DNA of 57,038 nt from an uncultured Verrucomicrobiota bacterium (GTDB taxonomy: Bacteria; Verrucomicrobiota; Verrucomicrobiia; Opitutales; Intestinicryptomonadaceae). The notes beneath the pieces are model-generated. The model made no database searches and was not told where the DNA came from. It worked only from the letters and a program-made list of their open reading frames with translations. This document shows positions 7,539 through 16,536 of the stretch, piece by piece (position 1 is the first letter of the stretch; the number at the start of each line of letters is the position of its first letter). The position numbers and the translations under genes are program-made. The stretch is taken from contig CASFWX010000035.1 of the NCBI GenBank assembly GCA_949298545.1, positions 1 to 57,038 of the forward strand. The letters run 5' to 3'.

Positions 7539-9251
7539 CTATTGCGAGTCAAGAGTTTTATTTGTCTTGCTGCTGTCTGCTTTTGACATCTGCGCGCGCA
7601 CAAGTTCCGCAATTTCTCTTGCGGAACGATATTCTTTAATAAACTTTTCGTACAGCGCGTCAAAATCCGCCTTATCGCCATCTAGGGCGCATTCAAACAC
7701 CTCCCCGAGTGCAAGCATTGTATTATGATATATGGGATTGGTTCGCGGAAGCGCTATTTTTATCTCTATAAGGCGCAATTCAATCTCGCGCGATATGGCG
7801 TCGCGCTTTTCCCATATTTGCCTGTCGCTAAACCCTATTCTTCCGCCATCAGCCGTATCCGCCTGAACCACTGCAAGCCTCATTACCTCCTCCGCGGAAA
7901 ACTCCGGCGATGAAACTCCAGAATTTAGTCTCGACCATATTTCTCCCATTAACATGCAATTCCACGCCTCGTCGAAATTTCCACCAAAAGCCAGACGCGG
8001 AAAATGCGACTTCACATAATCCAATATCTGCTTTGGAGATTCCGCCAACGGCAAAGCATATAGAAACCGCCTGAACTCTTCCCTATTCGGAGAAGCGCGT
8101 TCGAGCGTTTTAAATGTCCAGAACGCCATACTTTCCGACGGCGCGCCGTTCCGCGAACGCGGGAGGGAAATAAGCTCCATAAAATCACCGGTATAATTTT
8201 CACGCGCGGTATGGGCGAGAATCGACGAGACTCCAAAACACATTCTCTGTTTGAGGCAAATCGACAATGCCAATTCAAGCCAATATGGATTCTCGCCGGC
8301 ATCTTCTCTTTGACCGCGCTCCTCCATGTAGATTTTTCTGAGTGTTGAACTCGCCAGCAGCTTGCAAAAATCCGAAACATTTAGGGATTCGTCCCATCGG
8401 GCCGATATCCTTGTGTCAACGCCGGAATTTGAAATTGAAAAACGCGACTTCATTTTCCCCGCGTCTGCGGATACGAGATAAAGCGTTATTCTGCGCACAA
8501 ACGACAAGGTTGAATCCCCGGCGGCGAAATAATAATTAAACAAATTTTCGCATTCGCGCACGAAAGGAATGGCGGAGCTCAGGGCGTCGTAATCGTCGCT
8601 CACTATGTAAAATAACGAACTGGTGTAATTAAAATATTTCTCGGATTCCGCCGCAGCTTTTTCCACAAATTCACGTTCCCGAATTTCCTCATCTGAAAGT
8701 TTTTTATTCTCCGAACCAAGTTTGCCGACAAAAAAACCGTTTATAAAATCGTCTCCCGTAGTATCGACGACGTATTTTGGTGGCTCTTTGCTTTGTTTCA
8801 TTTCCTTGGCAATGCCTCCCGCTTTTGTCTCCGCCGCCGGATTTTCGGGCCCCGCAGCCTTAGAACCGCCCCGTGGGAGCGGCTCTCCGCGAGGCGCTGC
8901 GTCAATTTTGGGCGCCCCGGGGCTTTGGGTAGGCATTATGGGAAATACCTCTTCATCTCCATCGTCGTCAATCTCCTCCATTTCAGGAACCGCCGTCATC
9001 GAACCGCTCTTCCCGGAGCCATATGTTTCCGGCTTCTCCGCTTGAGACTTTCTAAATTCCTCGACCGCATGCGCGAAATCGAAATCGCCGCTCACGACCC
9101 TTCCGACCTCCGCCCTGCCCTCGGCCGCCTCGTCCGCCATATGTTTTGCAAGCGCGATCTTCTCGGCAAGCGTCAATTTTGGAGTCGAACCTGCGCCGAA
9201 ACAAAGCGCGGGAATAAACGCCATCACAAATGCAATCCCGCTGAGTTTCAT
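7539..9251 (-). CDS. Unrecognised secreted protein (570 aa)
   Basis: 570 residues with a clear signal peptide (MKLSGIAFVMAFIPALCFGA, cleavage near 20). An acidic, Pro/Gly-rich segment follows (about 85-165, with EEIDDDGDEEVF). The remaining two thirds look helical and globular and contain repeated Tyr/Phe and Arg/Glu patterns. I recognise no family. The start overlaps the stop of the upstream gene by four bases (ATGA at 9248-9251), and tatA follows 25 bases after its stop, so it is translated from the same message. The signal peptide lacks a twin-Arg motif, so Sec export to the periplasm is likely. Its function is unknown; context suggests a partner of the other envelope proteins in the operon. 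Confidence 0.65.
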   Translation of the reverse strand: MKLSGIAFVMAFIPALCFGAGSTPKLTLAEKIALAKHMADEAAEGRAEVGRVVSGDFDFAHAVEEFRKSQAEKPETYGSGKSGSMTAVPEMEEIDDDGDEEVFPIMPTQSPGAPKIDAAPRGEPLPRGGSKAAGPENPAAETKAGGIAKEMKQSKEPPKYVVDTTGDDFINGFFVGKLGSENKKLSDEEIREREFVEKAAAESEKYFNYTSSLFYIVSDDYDALSSAIPFVRECENLFNYYFAAGDSTLSFVRRITLYLVSADAGKMKSRFSISNSGVDTRISARWDESLNVSDFCKLLASSTLRKIYMEERGQREDAGENPYWLELALSICLKQRMCFGVSSILAHTARENYTGDFMELISLPRSRNGAPSESMAFWTFKTLERASPNREEFRRFLYALPLAESPKQILDYVKSHFPRLAFGGNFDEAWNCMLMGEIWSRLNSGVSSPEFSAEEVMRLAVVQADTADGGRIGFSDRQIWEKRDAISREIELRLIEIKIALPRTNPIYHNTMLALGEVFECALDGDKADFDALYEKFIKEYRSAREIAELVRAQMSKADSSKTNKTLDSQ

Positions 9252-9844
9252 TTTGAGATAATGATTCTGTGCGGAGTTGCGTCGATGGCCTTTATTTTCG
9301 AAGCCGCCGCGATATACGCATCGAGCCCCGCGACCTCTGAATAGTGCGACAGCACAGCCTTCGCCAATTCGCTGGAAGCGAATGCCGGGACCTTCGCCCC
9401 GCCGATAAATGCCTCGGCAAGGCGCGGAGACCCGTCAAAAGCCAAATTGAACCTTGCGTCAAAGGAAAATCCAAAAAGTGGAGAAGTTCCCGATACAGGA
9501 ACAGATATGGACAGGAGATTTCCGCCTGCGCATGAAAAACGTGGAGCTGAAGGCATTGAAGGAGTGGCGCCATCTCTTGAAGCGGCCGACGCGCAATTGA
9601 GAATCACGCTAAAAACGCCCCCGTTGAGCTGGTCCCAAGTAAATTCCATTTTCTTTGGAGATTCCGCCGAAAGGAATTCCTGAACGGACGACGATTCAGA
9701 GAATCGAGCGCGTCCCGTATTTGAAGTGCTGCCGAACGCCAAAAACGCAAACGCGCACAGCCCTCCAAAAACCGCATAAATGACGAATTCGAGAATTATA
9801 ACGGGAATTCTGAAAATCCAATATTTCATTTTTTCATTCCGCAT
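9248..9844 (-). CDS. Unrecognised single-pass membrane protein (198 aa)
   Basis: 198 residues if it starts at 9844, or 193 if it starts at the second ATG (9829), which has GGAA nine bases upstream. One N-terminal membrane helix (about 14-36, VIILEFVIYAVFGGLCAFAF) is followed by a Ser-rich region and a soluble domain of about 150 residues that should face the periplasm. No family is recognised. It overlaps both neighbours: 11 bases with the gene before it (4 fewer if the shorter start is used) and four bases with the gene after it. This points to tight co-translation and possibly a stable complex with them. Confidence 0.6.
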   Translation of the reverse strand: MRNEKMKYWIFRIPVIILEFVIYAVFGGLCAFAFLAFGSTSNTGRARFSESSSVQEFLSAESPKKMEFTWDQLNGGVFSVILNCASAASRDGATPSMPSAPRFSCAGGNLLSISVPVSGTSPLFGFSFDARFNLAFDGSPRLAEAFIGGAKVPAFASSELAKAVLSHYSEVAGLDAYIAAASKIKAIDATPHRIIISK

Positions 9845-11762
9845 AACGAGGGGCGACCCTCTCTATGCCAGTCCTGCAAGCCTGCGATGCCGGGAAAATA
9901 TCCTGCGCGGACAGATACAGGTTTAAGGCTTCCGGATAGCGTCCCTCCGCCTCCGCGGATTTCGCCTTGCCGAGTATTTTGACATAATCGGAGACTTCGG
10001 GAGCCAGATGAGCAAAAGCCCTAGCAAGGTCGGGATCGTTTGGGTCAATTGCGCGCGCATTTTCAAGGACGTCCCAGGCGAAGTATGGATTCTTCTGCTT
10101 CTCGAATTCCGCCGCTTGGGCGAGCATAGCGTCGATCTGAGAAATCTTTAGCACAACTTCCTTCAGTTTGGAAGCGCGCGCAGTATCATTGCGGAACGCC
10201 AATCCGTACTCCGGAGCTTCGAGCGATATCGCGCGAAAATTGCCTTGAGAAAGCAATTCGTCGAATTTTCGCGAGAACTTCTCCATTCCCGCGGTAATAT
10301 CTACGAGATCTTCGTTAAATTCCTTTATGGCTGGATTCAGCGGCCAAATTTCCATAGCCGATATCAACGCTTTCTTCACATCGTCCGCTTTTCCGAGCGC
10401 CGCGGCCTGCTTTGCAGACATCAGGTGCATATCGCTGGCGCGCTGGGCCGTCTGAACTTTCGACAGGATCTCCCTATACGGGAAGTCCGAAGCGACTTTG
10501 CGGATATCGCCGAGCGTCTTTTCTATACCGCCCCAGTCCTTGGCGTCAGCAAGCGATTTTATGGCGGAAACATCGCGGTAAAGCCCGTGGAGAACTTTTT
10601 TCTTTTCATAGTCGAATGCCACCAAGGACGGCTCGTACTCGCCTATTATGAATGTTTCCATAAGCCTTTGCAAAGCTCCGTACAGCTCTCCGGAATTGTA
10701 AAGCGCCTCAACTGCCTTCATTCCGTCGGAAGCGTCCTTTCGCGCCTGCATTGCCACCATTTCAAGCGTATCAACCGACGGCGTGAATTGGGATATCTGA
10801 ATGAAATCCCCAAGCTGCTCCTTGCCGACCTGCAAATCTTGGGCGTTCCCGCGGTATATGTGTCTGTAAAACATGGAGGCTATTTGAGCCTGCTGGAAAT
10901 TGCGCCCCATCAGAAAGGAAACTATTTGGGACTGGAACTGAAGTATCGCCTTTAGAGCGGTAGCTTCGCGCGAAGTCTTAGACGCGGCGGTATCGGCCAC
11001 AGCCTTTTCCCACTCGAGAGTGCGCGCAGCCAGTTCGGCGGTACCTATTGAACGCGGATCGCCAGAATTTCCGCCGCTCCTTTGGCGCGACAAGGACATC
11101 TCCCTTTTTAACTTGTCGTTTGCATACTCCATGAACTCCGCGTGCATGACCATTCGGTTTCTCGAATCTTTTTCCGCGCGGAGCTTCTCGGATTCTTCCA
11201 TGCGCTTAATTTCATATTCGCTACGCATGCGCCACGACTGATACACTACATTGGCTATCATTATTGAAGCCGATCCGTCATAATCGTATTCTGCCGCATC
11301 AAAGAGCCTATCCCATGCCGCGCGTATCAATTCTTCGTCCAAATTGTCATTGCTGGGAGCCAGCTGCGATATTATCTCCGAAAGGATTGCCTGGTAGGAA
11401 TTAAATCCTGCGGAATCCACAGGGCGGGCGAGATATCTTTCAAAGCGCGCGCGAACGATCCGGGAATCCCCAATGGAAAATGTCTTTCCCTTCCACTTTA
11501 TGGAACCGTTTTCCGTTTCAAATGAATCCGAATTAACGTCGAAAACTTTGTCGATGGTGCGTTCCGCGGCTCCGCTTTCAAGCGATACAGGCTGGGCTGA
11601 TAAAGCCGGCGTTCCCGCGGGAGAAACGGGAGCTTGGGGAGACGGCTGGGGCGCCGCAGGGGCAGGAGACGAAGCCTGCGGAGGCGGGAATGACTCTAAA
11701 ATTTGAGCCGTAAGAGTCAATGCTTCCGCGGCAAGAAACAACACAAGCAATTTTTTTTTCAT
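9834..11762 (-). CDS. Unrecognised secreted protein with TPR-like C-terminus (642 aa)
   Basis: 642 residues with a signal peptide (about 1-19, MKKKLLVLFLAAEALTLTAQ). A Pro/Ala/Ser-rich linker (about 25-60) follows, then a region containing IKWKGKTFSIGDSRIVRARF and a long helical middle with charged coiled-coil-like segments (about 180-240). The C-terminal 200 residues are TPR-like helical pairs (for example ENARAIDPNDPDLARAFAHL and AEAEGRYPEALNLYLSA). I recognise no catalytic motif. A very strong ribosome binding site (AAAGGGGGGAAAC) precedes the ATG. TPR repeats suggest a scaffold or adaptor role in the periplasm. The neighbours on both sides are envelope proteins of unknown function in the same operon. 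Confidence 0.65.
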   Translation of the reverse strand: MKKKLLVLFLAAEALTLTAQILESFPPPQASSPAPAAPQPSPQAPVSPAGTPALSAQPVSLESGAAERTIDKVFDVNSDSFETENGSIKWKGKTFSIGDSRIVRARFERYLARPVDSAGFNSYQAILSEIISQLAPSNDNLDEELIRAAWDRLFDAAEYDYDGSASIMIANVVYQSWRMRSEYEIKRMEESEKLRAEKDSRNRMVMHAEFMEYANDKLKREMSLSRQRSGGNSGDPRSIGTAELAARTLEWEKAVADTAASKTSREATALKAILQFQSQIVSFLMGRNFQQAQIASMFYRHIYRGNAQDLQVGKEQLGDFIQISQFTPSVDTLEMVAMQARKDASDGMKAVEALYNSGELYGALQRLMETFIIGEYEPSLVAFDYEKKKVLHGLYRDVSAIKSLADAKDWGGIEKTLGDIRKVASDFPYREILSKVQTAQRASDMHLMSAKQAAALGKADDVKKALISAMEIWPLNPAIKEFNEDLVDITAGMEKFSRKFDELLSQGNFRAISLEAPEYGLAFRNDTARASKLKEVVLKISQIDAMLAQAAEFEKQKNPYFAWDVLENARAIDPNDPDLARAFAHLAPEVSDYVKILGKAKSAEAEGRYPEALNLYLSAQDIFPASQACRTGIERVAPRYAE

Positions 11763-11777
11763 TTCCGTTTCCCCCCT

Positions 11778-12152
11778 TTAATATTTGCCCATCGACTTTA
11801 CCGTTATTCTGCCGTTATCTCCCACCAAAACTTCCATTGCGTACCTTTGTTTTGTCACGATATTTCCCACAATGGACGCGGGAATTAAAACCGCCAGCTT
11901 ATCGCCCTTATCCGTTCTCACGGCAACAACTCTGCCCTTATCTCCGAGATTTACCAGCTGCAACTCTATCTCCGCGTTCAGCAAATATGAATTCCCTGAA
12001 AGGTTTTTAGGCGAACTTAAATATTCGGCATAGGAAAAATCCTCAAGGACAGACAAATTTTTCTTCTTAAAATAGACGAGCGTAAGGGCTATAAACACGG
12101 AAACAACGGGTATTATAACCGCTATTATAATTGGAGCAAGCTTAGTTTTCAT
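11778..12152 (-). CDS. Small membrane-anchored protein of unknown function
   Basis: 124 residues from the ATG at 12152, chosen because GAGG lies seven bases upstream and the first residues then lead straight into the membrane helix. A longer frame reaching 12272 would add 40 basic residues without a good start site. One N-terminal transmembrane helix (about 6-28, IIIAVIIPVVSVFIALTLVYF) is followed by a soluble domain of about 95 residues with beta-strand character (VVAVRTDKGDKLAVLI). I do not recognise it. It lies 15 bases upstream of the 642-residue secreted protein and about 140 bases after the ABC transporter. Confidence 0.6.
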   Translation of the reverse strand: MKTKLAPIIIAVIIPVVSVFIALTLVYFKKKNLSVLEDFSYAEYLSSPKNLSGNSYLLNAEIELQLVNLGDKGRVVAVRTDKGDKLAVLIPASIVGNIVTKQRYAMEVLVGDNGRITVKSMGKY

Positions 12153-12293
12153 ATTAAGGCCTCGCGCGCGCGGGTCTTCCGCACGACAGTAAATAGAATG
12201 CGAAAGACCAAGCCGATAGGCAAGTTTTTTTCTGGATTTGGCAAATTCAAACCGAGTTTTCCTTCTGCGCAAGAAAGCGCCAGCATTTCGGGC

Positions 12294-14051
12294 TCAATTC
12301 CAATTTTTCCTCGAACACCCGACATAGACAAAAATCAATGCGATTGCGGCCTGCAATATTAGAACCGACGCCGCAAGCGACGGAGACGGCATAAATTCCC
12401 AATCCGGGCGGGTGAGCACATAAGCATCGTAAAGGCGCGTATCTTTCATTGCTGTCATATAGCCCGCCCAACCCCAATATGCCGATATAAACGGCCTGCA
12501 AATCCACTTCAAAAATTCCGGAAGTGCGAGGACCACCCCCGAGAGCGGAAGCTGAAAACCCACCAGATAAATGGAAACGAGATTCGCCTTTTCGGGAGAT
12601 GAAAAAAGCGCGCTAAAGGCCAGGCAAACCGCCGTCATGCTGACGCTTACAAGGGAAAGCTCGAGCGCCTGCACCGCAAACGATCCCGGAAACCCGCAAA
12701 TGTACTTTACAAACCCGCACATCCACACCCCTTGAAATATGGCAAGCGCAAAGGTAAAGGCTATTTTTGAAGCGGCATACGCCGAAGGCCTCAATCCTAT
12801 CAGCCGCTCCTTTTCGTAAAGGGCGCGCTCGGAAGCTATCTCGCGCGCGGAGTTATTCGCACCCATAAGGGCGAGCAAAATCACCTGAAAGAGAATCAAT
12901 CCTGTCACTATCGTCGATGTGTTCGCCGCGCTTATCTGCATGTTTAAATTTACGCGCAATTCCTCAATTGCTCCAAGATTCCTATCCAACGCCAAACTTT
13001 CAATTTGCGGCAATCCGCCAAGTGCGAAAATTACAACCACCAAAGGGAAGCCGAAGCTTATCAGCATGGTGAGGAATAAATAAGAAGTATCCCTAAAGAA
13101 CAGCTTCACCCTCCTCAACAGCAGAGCCGAAAACTGCGAAAGCCACGTCGCCCTTTCCGCAGGTTCCGTGGAAGATCCGCACCCCGCACTGCCAGCCCTT
13201 AATCCGCTTTCCCGGCTTTCGGCGGCGCATTGCATGCCGACTGCGCCGCCCTCCCCGACAGAATTTTCATCGCCGCAATTTTCATCGCCGCGCGAAAGCT
13301 TCAATGCCGACCATTTATCGCGCCAATGGGCTATGCCGCACTCGTTTAACCTATCGTACAAGGAAAGCGGACTATCTATCCCGAAATAATCATTCAACTC
13401 CGGCGGCGTTCCCTGGAAAACCACCTCCGCATTATATACAACCGTCACGGTGTCGAACATGTCGAGCTTGGCGAGATTGTGAATTATGCATATGAAAGTC
13501 TTTCCGCGTTCGGCGCACAATTTGCGGAGAAGCTCAAGTATCGTATTCTCGGAGAGGGGGTCCAAACCCGAAGTCACCTCGTCGCAGCACAACGCGGGAG
13601 GATCGTTTGCCAGCTCCACCGCCAAGCCCATGCGCCGCAACTGCCCGCCCGAAAGCGATCCGACAAGCTTGTCGGCGTGCTCGTACAAGCCGGTTATTTT
13701 TAAGATCGAATCCACAGACGAAGAATCCGACGAGCCTTTGCGGGTTGCAATCGCTAAGGCATTCCTCATCGCTTCAAGAACTGTTAAGTGCGGGTGAACG
13801 CAGGTAAATTGGGGCGCGAACCCCAGCCTCCCAATTAAATCCTCGCTCTTAGAAATTCTGTCGCCGCAGATAAACGACTCGCCCTGCGATGGAATTATCT
13901 TCATCATCGCCTTTATGAGCGTTGTTTTCCCACAGCCGGACGGACCTATCACAGCGTTCATTGCTCCTTTGCGAAACGAAACTTCAGCGTCTTTCAATAT
14001 TGGCTCGGCGGAATTTGGAACGCGAACAGTCAGATTTCTACAGCTTAACAT
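12294..14051 (-). CDS. ABCG-like ABC transporter with fused ATPase and permease
   Basis: 585 residues. The N-terminal ATPase (about 1-225) has Walker A GPSGCGKTT, a Q-loop near GFAPQ, the signature LSGGQLRRMGLAVEL, Walker B ALCCDEVTSGLDP and the H-loop IIHNL. A Ser/Glu-rich linker (about 255-310) leads to a permease of the ABC-2 type with about six membrane helices (about 330-580). ATPase first, permease second is the ABCG half-transporter order, so it should act as a dimer. These transporters usually export lipids, polysaccharide or drugs; the substrate here cannot be read from sequence. It opens a minus-strand operon with four unknown envelope proteins and tatA, which may be its partners. 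Its start is 54 bases from the divergent gene at 14106. Confidence 0.85.
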   Translation of the reverse strand: MLSCRNLTVRVPNSAEPILKDAEVSFRKGAMNAVIGPSGCGKTTLIKAMMKIIPSQGESFICGDRISKSEDLIGRLGFAPQFTCVHPHLTVLEAMRNALAIATRKGSSDSSSVDSILKITGLYEHADKLVGSLSGGQLRRMGLAVELANDPPALCCDEVTSGLDPLSENTILELLRKLCAERGKTFICIIHNLAKLDMFDTVTVVYNAEVVFQGTPPELNDYFGIDSPLSLYDRLNECGIAHWRDKWSALKLSRGDENCGDENSVGEGGAVGMQCAAESRESGLRAGSAGCGSSTEPAERATWLSQFSALLLRRVKLFFRDTSYLFLTMLISFGFPLVVVIFALGGLPQIESLALDRNLGAIEELRVNLNMQISAANTSTIVTGLILFQVILLALMGANNSAREIASERALYEKERLIGLRPSAYAASKIAFTFALAIFQGVWMCGFVKYICGFPGSFAVQALELSLVSVSMTAVCLAFSALFSSPEKANLVSIYLVGFQLPLSGVVLALPEFLKWICRPFISAYWGWAGYMTAMKDTRLYDAYVLTRPDWEFMPSPSLAASVLILQAAIALIFVYVGCSRKNWN

Positions 14052-14105
14052 GTTTTATTTAAAATTAACGTTGCGATTTTTTTTAAAAGTAAAATAAATA
14101 TTGCC
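14052..14105. promoter_or_regulatory. Divergent promoter region between the ABC transporter operon and a secreted protein pair
   Basis: This 54-base A/T-rich gap separates two divergent start codons (ATG at 14051 on the minus strand and at 14106 on the plus strand). Promoters for both directions must lie in or beyond it, overlapping the neighbouring 5' ends. No consensus pair can be assigned with confidence; AAATAAAAC (minus) and TAAAATAAATATT (plus) are candidate -10 regions. Confidence 0.35.
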
Positions 14106-14729
14106 ATGAAGAAGTTCAAGTTTCTTGTTTGCTTGATTGCAACGCTTGCATGCCTATGCGCAAACGCGCTGTCTGTTAAAGAAGGCGACATAAAGGATAA
14201 AAAAATATTCGGGATTCTCTTTCCGGACGGGACTTCTTTCTTCGCAAACTCCAACTGTATAGTTTCAATATCAAAGCAGGAATATTTGATGAATTCCCTT
14301 TTGATTACGGAAATGTCGATAGACCTATTGGGAACAAACACACAACTTCGCATTTATAGCGGGCGCCCGATAGATTCGAAAACTCTGTCCGAAATATCCT
14401 CGGCAGTAAATTCCGACAAGCTTAAAAAAGCAAACACCATCCTCGATAAGGGCAATTTTTTAAATTCCGCCGTTCAAGACGTTAAAATTCCAAAGATACG
14501 CAAGGATTATCCCGCCACCACCCATTCCCACACTCTCGAATTTATTTGTCCTGACCACTCCGAGCTCGAAACTTTTTATAAGCGCTTCACGTCCGACTAC
14601 ATACTTTCCAAATTTTCGGAATCTAAGCCATCGGAAAAAGCTGAAGATTTGACGAATCCTGGCATTGCAGGCAAGATCTATATCTTGGAATTAAAAAAAG
14701 AAAAGCCATCAAATCCTTTGCTTCGCTAA
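14106..14729 (+). CDS. Unrecognised secreted protein (207 aa)
   Basis: 207 residues with a signal peptide (about 1-22, ending in ANA). The mature part begins with KEGDIKDKKIFGILFPDG and is rich in Lys and Ser. No family, metal site or catalytic motif is evident. The similar wording of the first mature residues (EGDIKDKK here, LGDIKNVG in the next protein) hints at a distant relationship to its neighbour but is too short to prove it. It is 25 bases upstream of the next gene on the same strand and divergent from the ABC transporter operon. It may be a periplasmic or surface protein; nothing more can be claimed. Confidence 0.55.
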   Translation: MKKFKFLVCLIATLACLCANALSVKEGDIKDKKIFGILFPDGTSFFANSNCIVSISKQEYLMNSLLITEMSIDLLGTNTQLRIYSGRPIDSKTLSEISSAVNSDKLKKANTILDKGNFLNSAVQDVKIPKIRKDYPATTHSHTLEFICPDHSELETFYKRFTSDYILSKFSESKPSEKAEDLTNPGIAGKIYILELKKEKPSNPLLR

Positions 14730-14754
14730 ACGCAAAAAATCAAAACCTACAATA

Positions 14755-15540
14755 ATGAAGAGATATTTTACAATCGCACTCGCCGCTGTGGCATGCCTTT
14801 TCCTACGCGCTGAGGAAAAGCTTGGAGATATAAAAAATGTGGGAGGTATGGATTTCCTATTGCTTAGAGAGTTCAATACTCCGGAAGAAAACTCGGCATT
14901 TCAGCGCAACGTTCAAATTATGCGCAGATACTCGCAGGTTATCGGAGCAATCAAGAAAAAGCTTGAAACCACAAGCGACGAAAAGGAAAAAGCCGCCCTT
15001 GAAGCAAAATTGAAACAGCTCCAGGACGAATTTAAAATAAATGAACAAACAATGCGCAAGGCCTATGCTTTCGCAACAAACCGCAATTATAGGCTGGTAA
15101 CGCTCGAATCGCACATCTGCACACACATATCCAAAGACGAATTGTCGTCCATGCGCTTCGCAGACGGATCGCCCATCGACCCGCTAAAAACTTTCGAGCG
15201 CAACGGCAACGTATTTTACCGCGGCATAAGCATATCCGGAGTCAAAGAGAACGAAGAATTCCAGAGAATACTCGGAAGCATGATAACCCGAAAAACCGAG
15301 AGCGACGAATTGCGCAAACAGCTCGCCTCTACGACCGATCCTACCAAACAGCTTGAAATCAGCAAAAATCTCTCCGCCATTGAAAAGGCGATTAAAGAAA
15401 CTGACTCGTCCATGCGAAAAAAATATTCGGTAAAAGAAAAGACCGATTATATTATAGAAGTAGCCAAGTCAAAGCTCTATCTGATGTTGACTCCAGAAGA
15501 AGCGGCGGATATTCAAAAGGAAAAAGCCTCAAAAAAATAA
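14755..15540 (+). CDS. Secreted coiled-coil protein with a tandem internal duplication
   Basis: 261 residues with a signal peptide (about 1-19). Two related segments follow one another, about 44-135 and 163-255. Each begins with an EN..FQR pattern (EENSAFQR and KENEEFQR). Each continues through a charged coiled coil containing L.TTSD and LASTTDP, then a SMRK/TMRKAY-like motif and a hydrophobic end carrying a D.LSS or TPEEAAD segment. This shows a duplication of one unit of about 95 residues. I recognise no family. High Lys and Glu content makes it a likely elongated periplasmic protein. It ends upstream of a strong bidirectional terminator and is probably co-transcribed with the gene 25 bases upstream. 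Confidence 0.55.
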   Translation: MKRYFTIALAAVACLFLRAEEKLGDIKNVGGMDFLLLREFNTPEENSAFQRNVQIMRRYSQVIGAIKKKLETTSDEKEKAALEAKLKQLQDEFKINEQTMRKAYAFATNRNYRLVTLESHICTHISKDELSSMRFADGSPIDPLKTFERNGNVFYRGISISGVKENEEFQRILGSMITRKTESDELRKQLASTTDPTKQLEISKNLSAIEKAIKETDSSMRKKYSVKEKTDYIIEVAKSKLYLMLTPEEAADIQKEKASKK

Positions 15541-15670
15541 TCCGGTTCCGGATTTCTTCCAAGCGGGATTTTCGCTTTGCATTCGCGCTGAAATTAGCTT
15601 TCGCGCTCAGCACCGCAAAGCCGCGCCAGCCTCATCTAAAAAAAAGCTAAAAATCTCGCCGCCGCAAATT

Positions 15671-15711
15671 AAAAAAAGGGATTCCGCTTTCAGGCGGAAT
15701 CCCTTTTAGTT
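15671..15711. terminator. Bidirectional intrinsic terminator
   Basis: A perfect 14-bp stem pairs 15674-15687 with 15694-15707 around a six-base loop (TTTCAG). An A-run precedes it and a T-rich tail follows it, so it can stop transcription from both converging genes (14755-15540 on the plus strand and 15730-16536 on the minus strand). Confidence 0.85.
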
Positions 15712-15729
15712 TTCTTATATCTATAAATT

Positions 15730-16536
15730 TTACTTTAACTCCTTAATAAATTTAGATGCCGTATCAGTTGTAATTCCGTCAACACCGATGGATTTTAACC
15801 TTTGGGCTTCGTCCAAATCGTTGACCGTCCAAACATAAAACTTCAATCCGGCTGCATGAATTTTGGAAACATATTCTGCATCTAAAAGTTTTGTGTTTGA
15901 TCCGAGATCTACGCCTTCCGCCCCTATTTCACGGCATTTTTCAATCATAGACTCCGCCGTTGGAATAGTTTTTCCGTCCTTAGACTTTAGAGAAGACAAT
16001 AGCAGTACTGCATAATCTTTAGAGCGCTTTTTTATATCCTTCAAGCAGTTGTGGTCGAACGATATGAAGATTATCTGGCTTTTATTTAAGCCATATTTTT
16101 TTACGAGCGCATCCGTCTTGGAAACGAAGTTTGGCGAATATTCTTTTATTTCAACCACCAATACTCCATCTTTAGGGACAGTCGCTACAATGTCTTCATA
16201 GGTCGGCAGCCGCACGCCCTTAAATTTCCCCCTCCATCTGGAATTGTTGGAAAGGTCGATGTTCGCCAAATCGTCGGCGGTAAGAGTCTTTATCGGCTTC
16301 TTTATCCCGCTCATACGCTCGAGGACTATTTCGCAATGGATACAGACGAACTCCCCGGAGTCTATCGCGTGAATGTCGCACTCCAAAGCTTTTGCACCGA
16401 GAGCCCAAGCTGCATTAGCGCTCTCAACGCTATTTTCTGGAGCAACTGTATTTTCCCCGCGATGGGCTATCATTTCAACTGCAAAAAGTCCAGGAAGGGA
16501 CATAAAAAACAATGCTATTGCTGTAGAATGCTTCAT
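15730..16536 (-). CDS. Secreted glycerophosphodiester phosphodiesterase family protein
   Basis: 268 residues from the ATG at 16536, chosen because it forms an ATGA overlap with the upstream gene and begins a signal peptide (about 1-18). The GDPD TIM-barrel motifs are present: HRGENTVAPENS near the N-terminus, the acidic ECDIH step, IHC in the place of the usual HD, VVEIKEY, and the C-terminal VWTVNDLDEAQRLKSIGVDG and TTD signature. The family hydrolyses glycerophosphodiesters or related phosphodiesters with a bound divalent metal. The signal peptide puts it in the periplasm or outside. It is co-translated with the DUF1080 protein, so a substrate other than phospholipid head groups is possible. 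Confidence 0.85.
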   Translation of the reverse strand: MKHSTAIALFFMSLPGLFAVEMIAHRGENTVAPENSVESANAAWALGAKALECDIHAIDSGEFVCIHCEIVLERMSGIKKPIKTLTADDLANIDLSNNSRWRGKFKGVRLPTYEDIVATVPKDGVLVVEIKEYSPNFVSKTDALVKKYGLNKSQIIFISFDHNCLKDIKKRSKDYAVLLLSSLKSKDGKTIPTAESMIEKCREIGAEGVDLGSNTKLLDAEYVSKIHAAGLKFYVWTVNDLDEAQRLKSIGVDGITTDTASKFIKELK

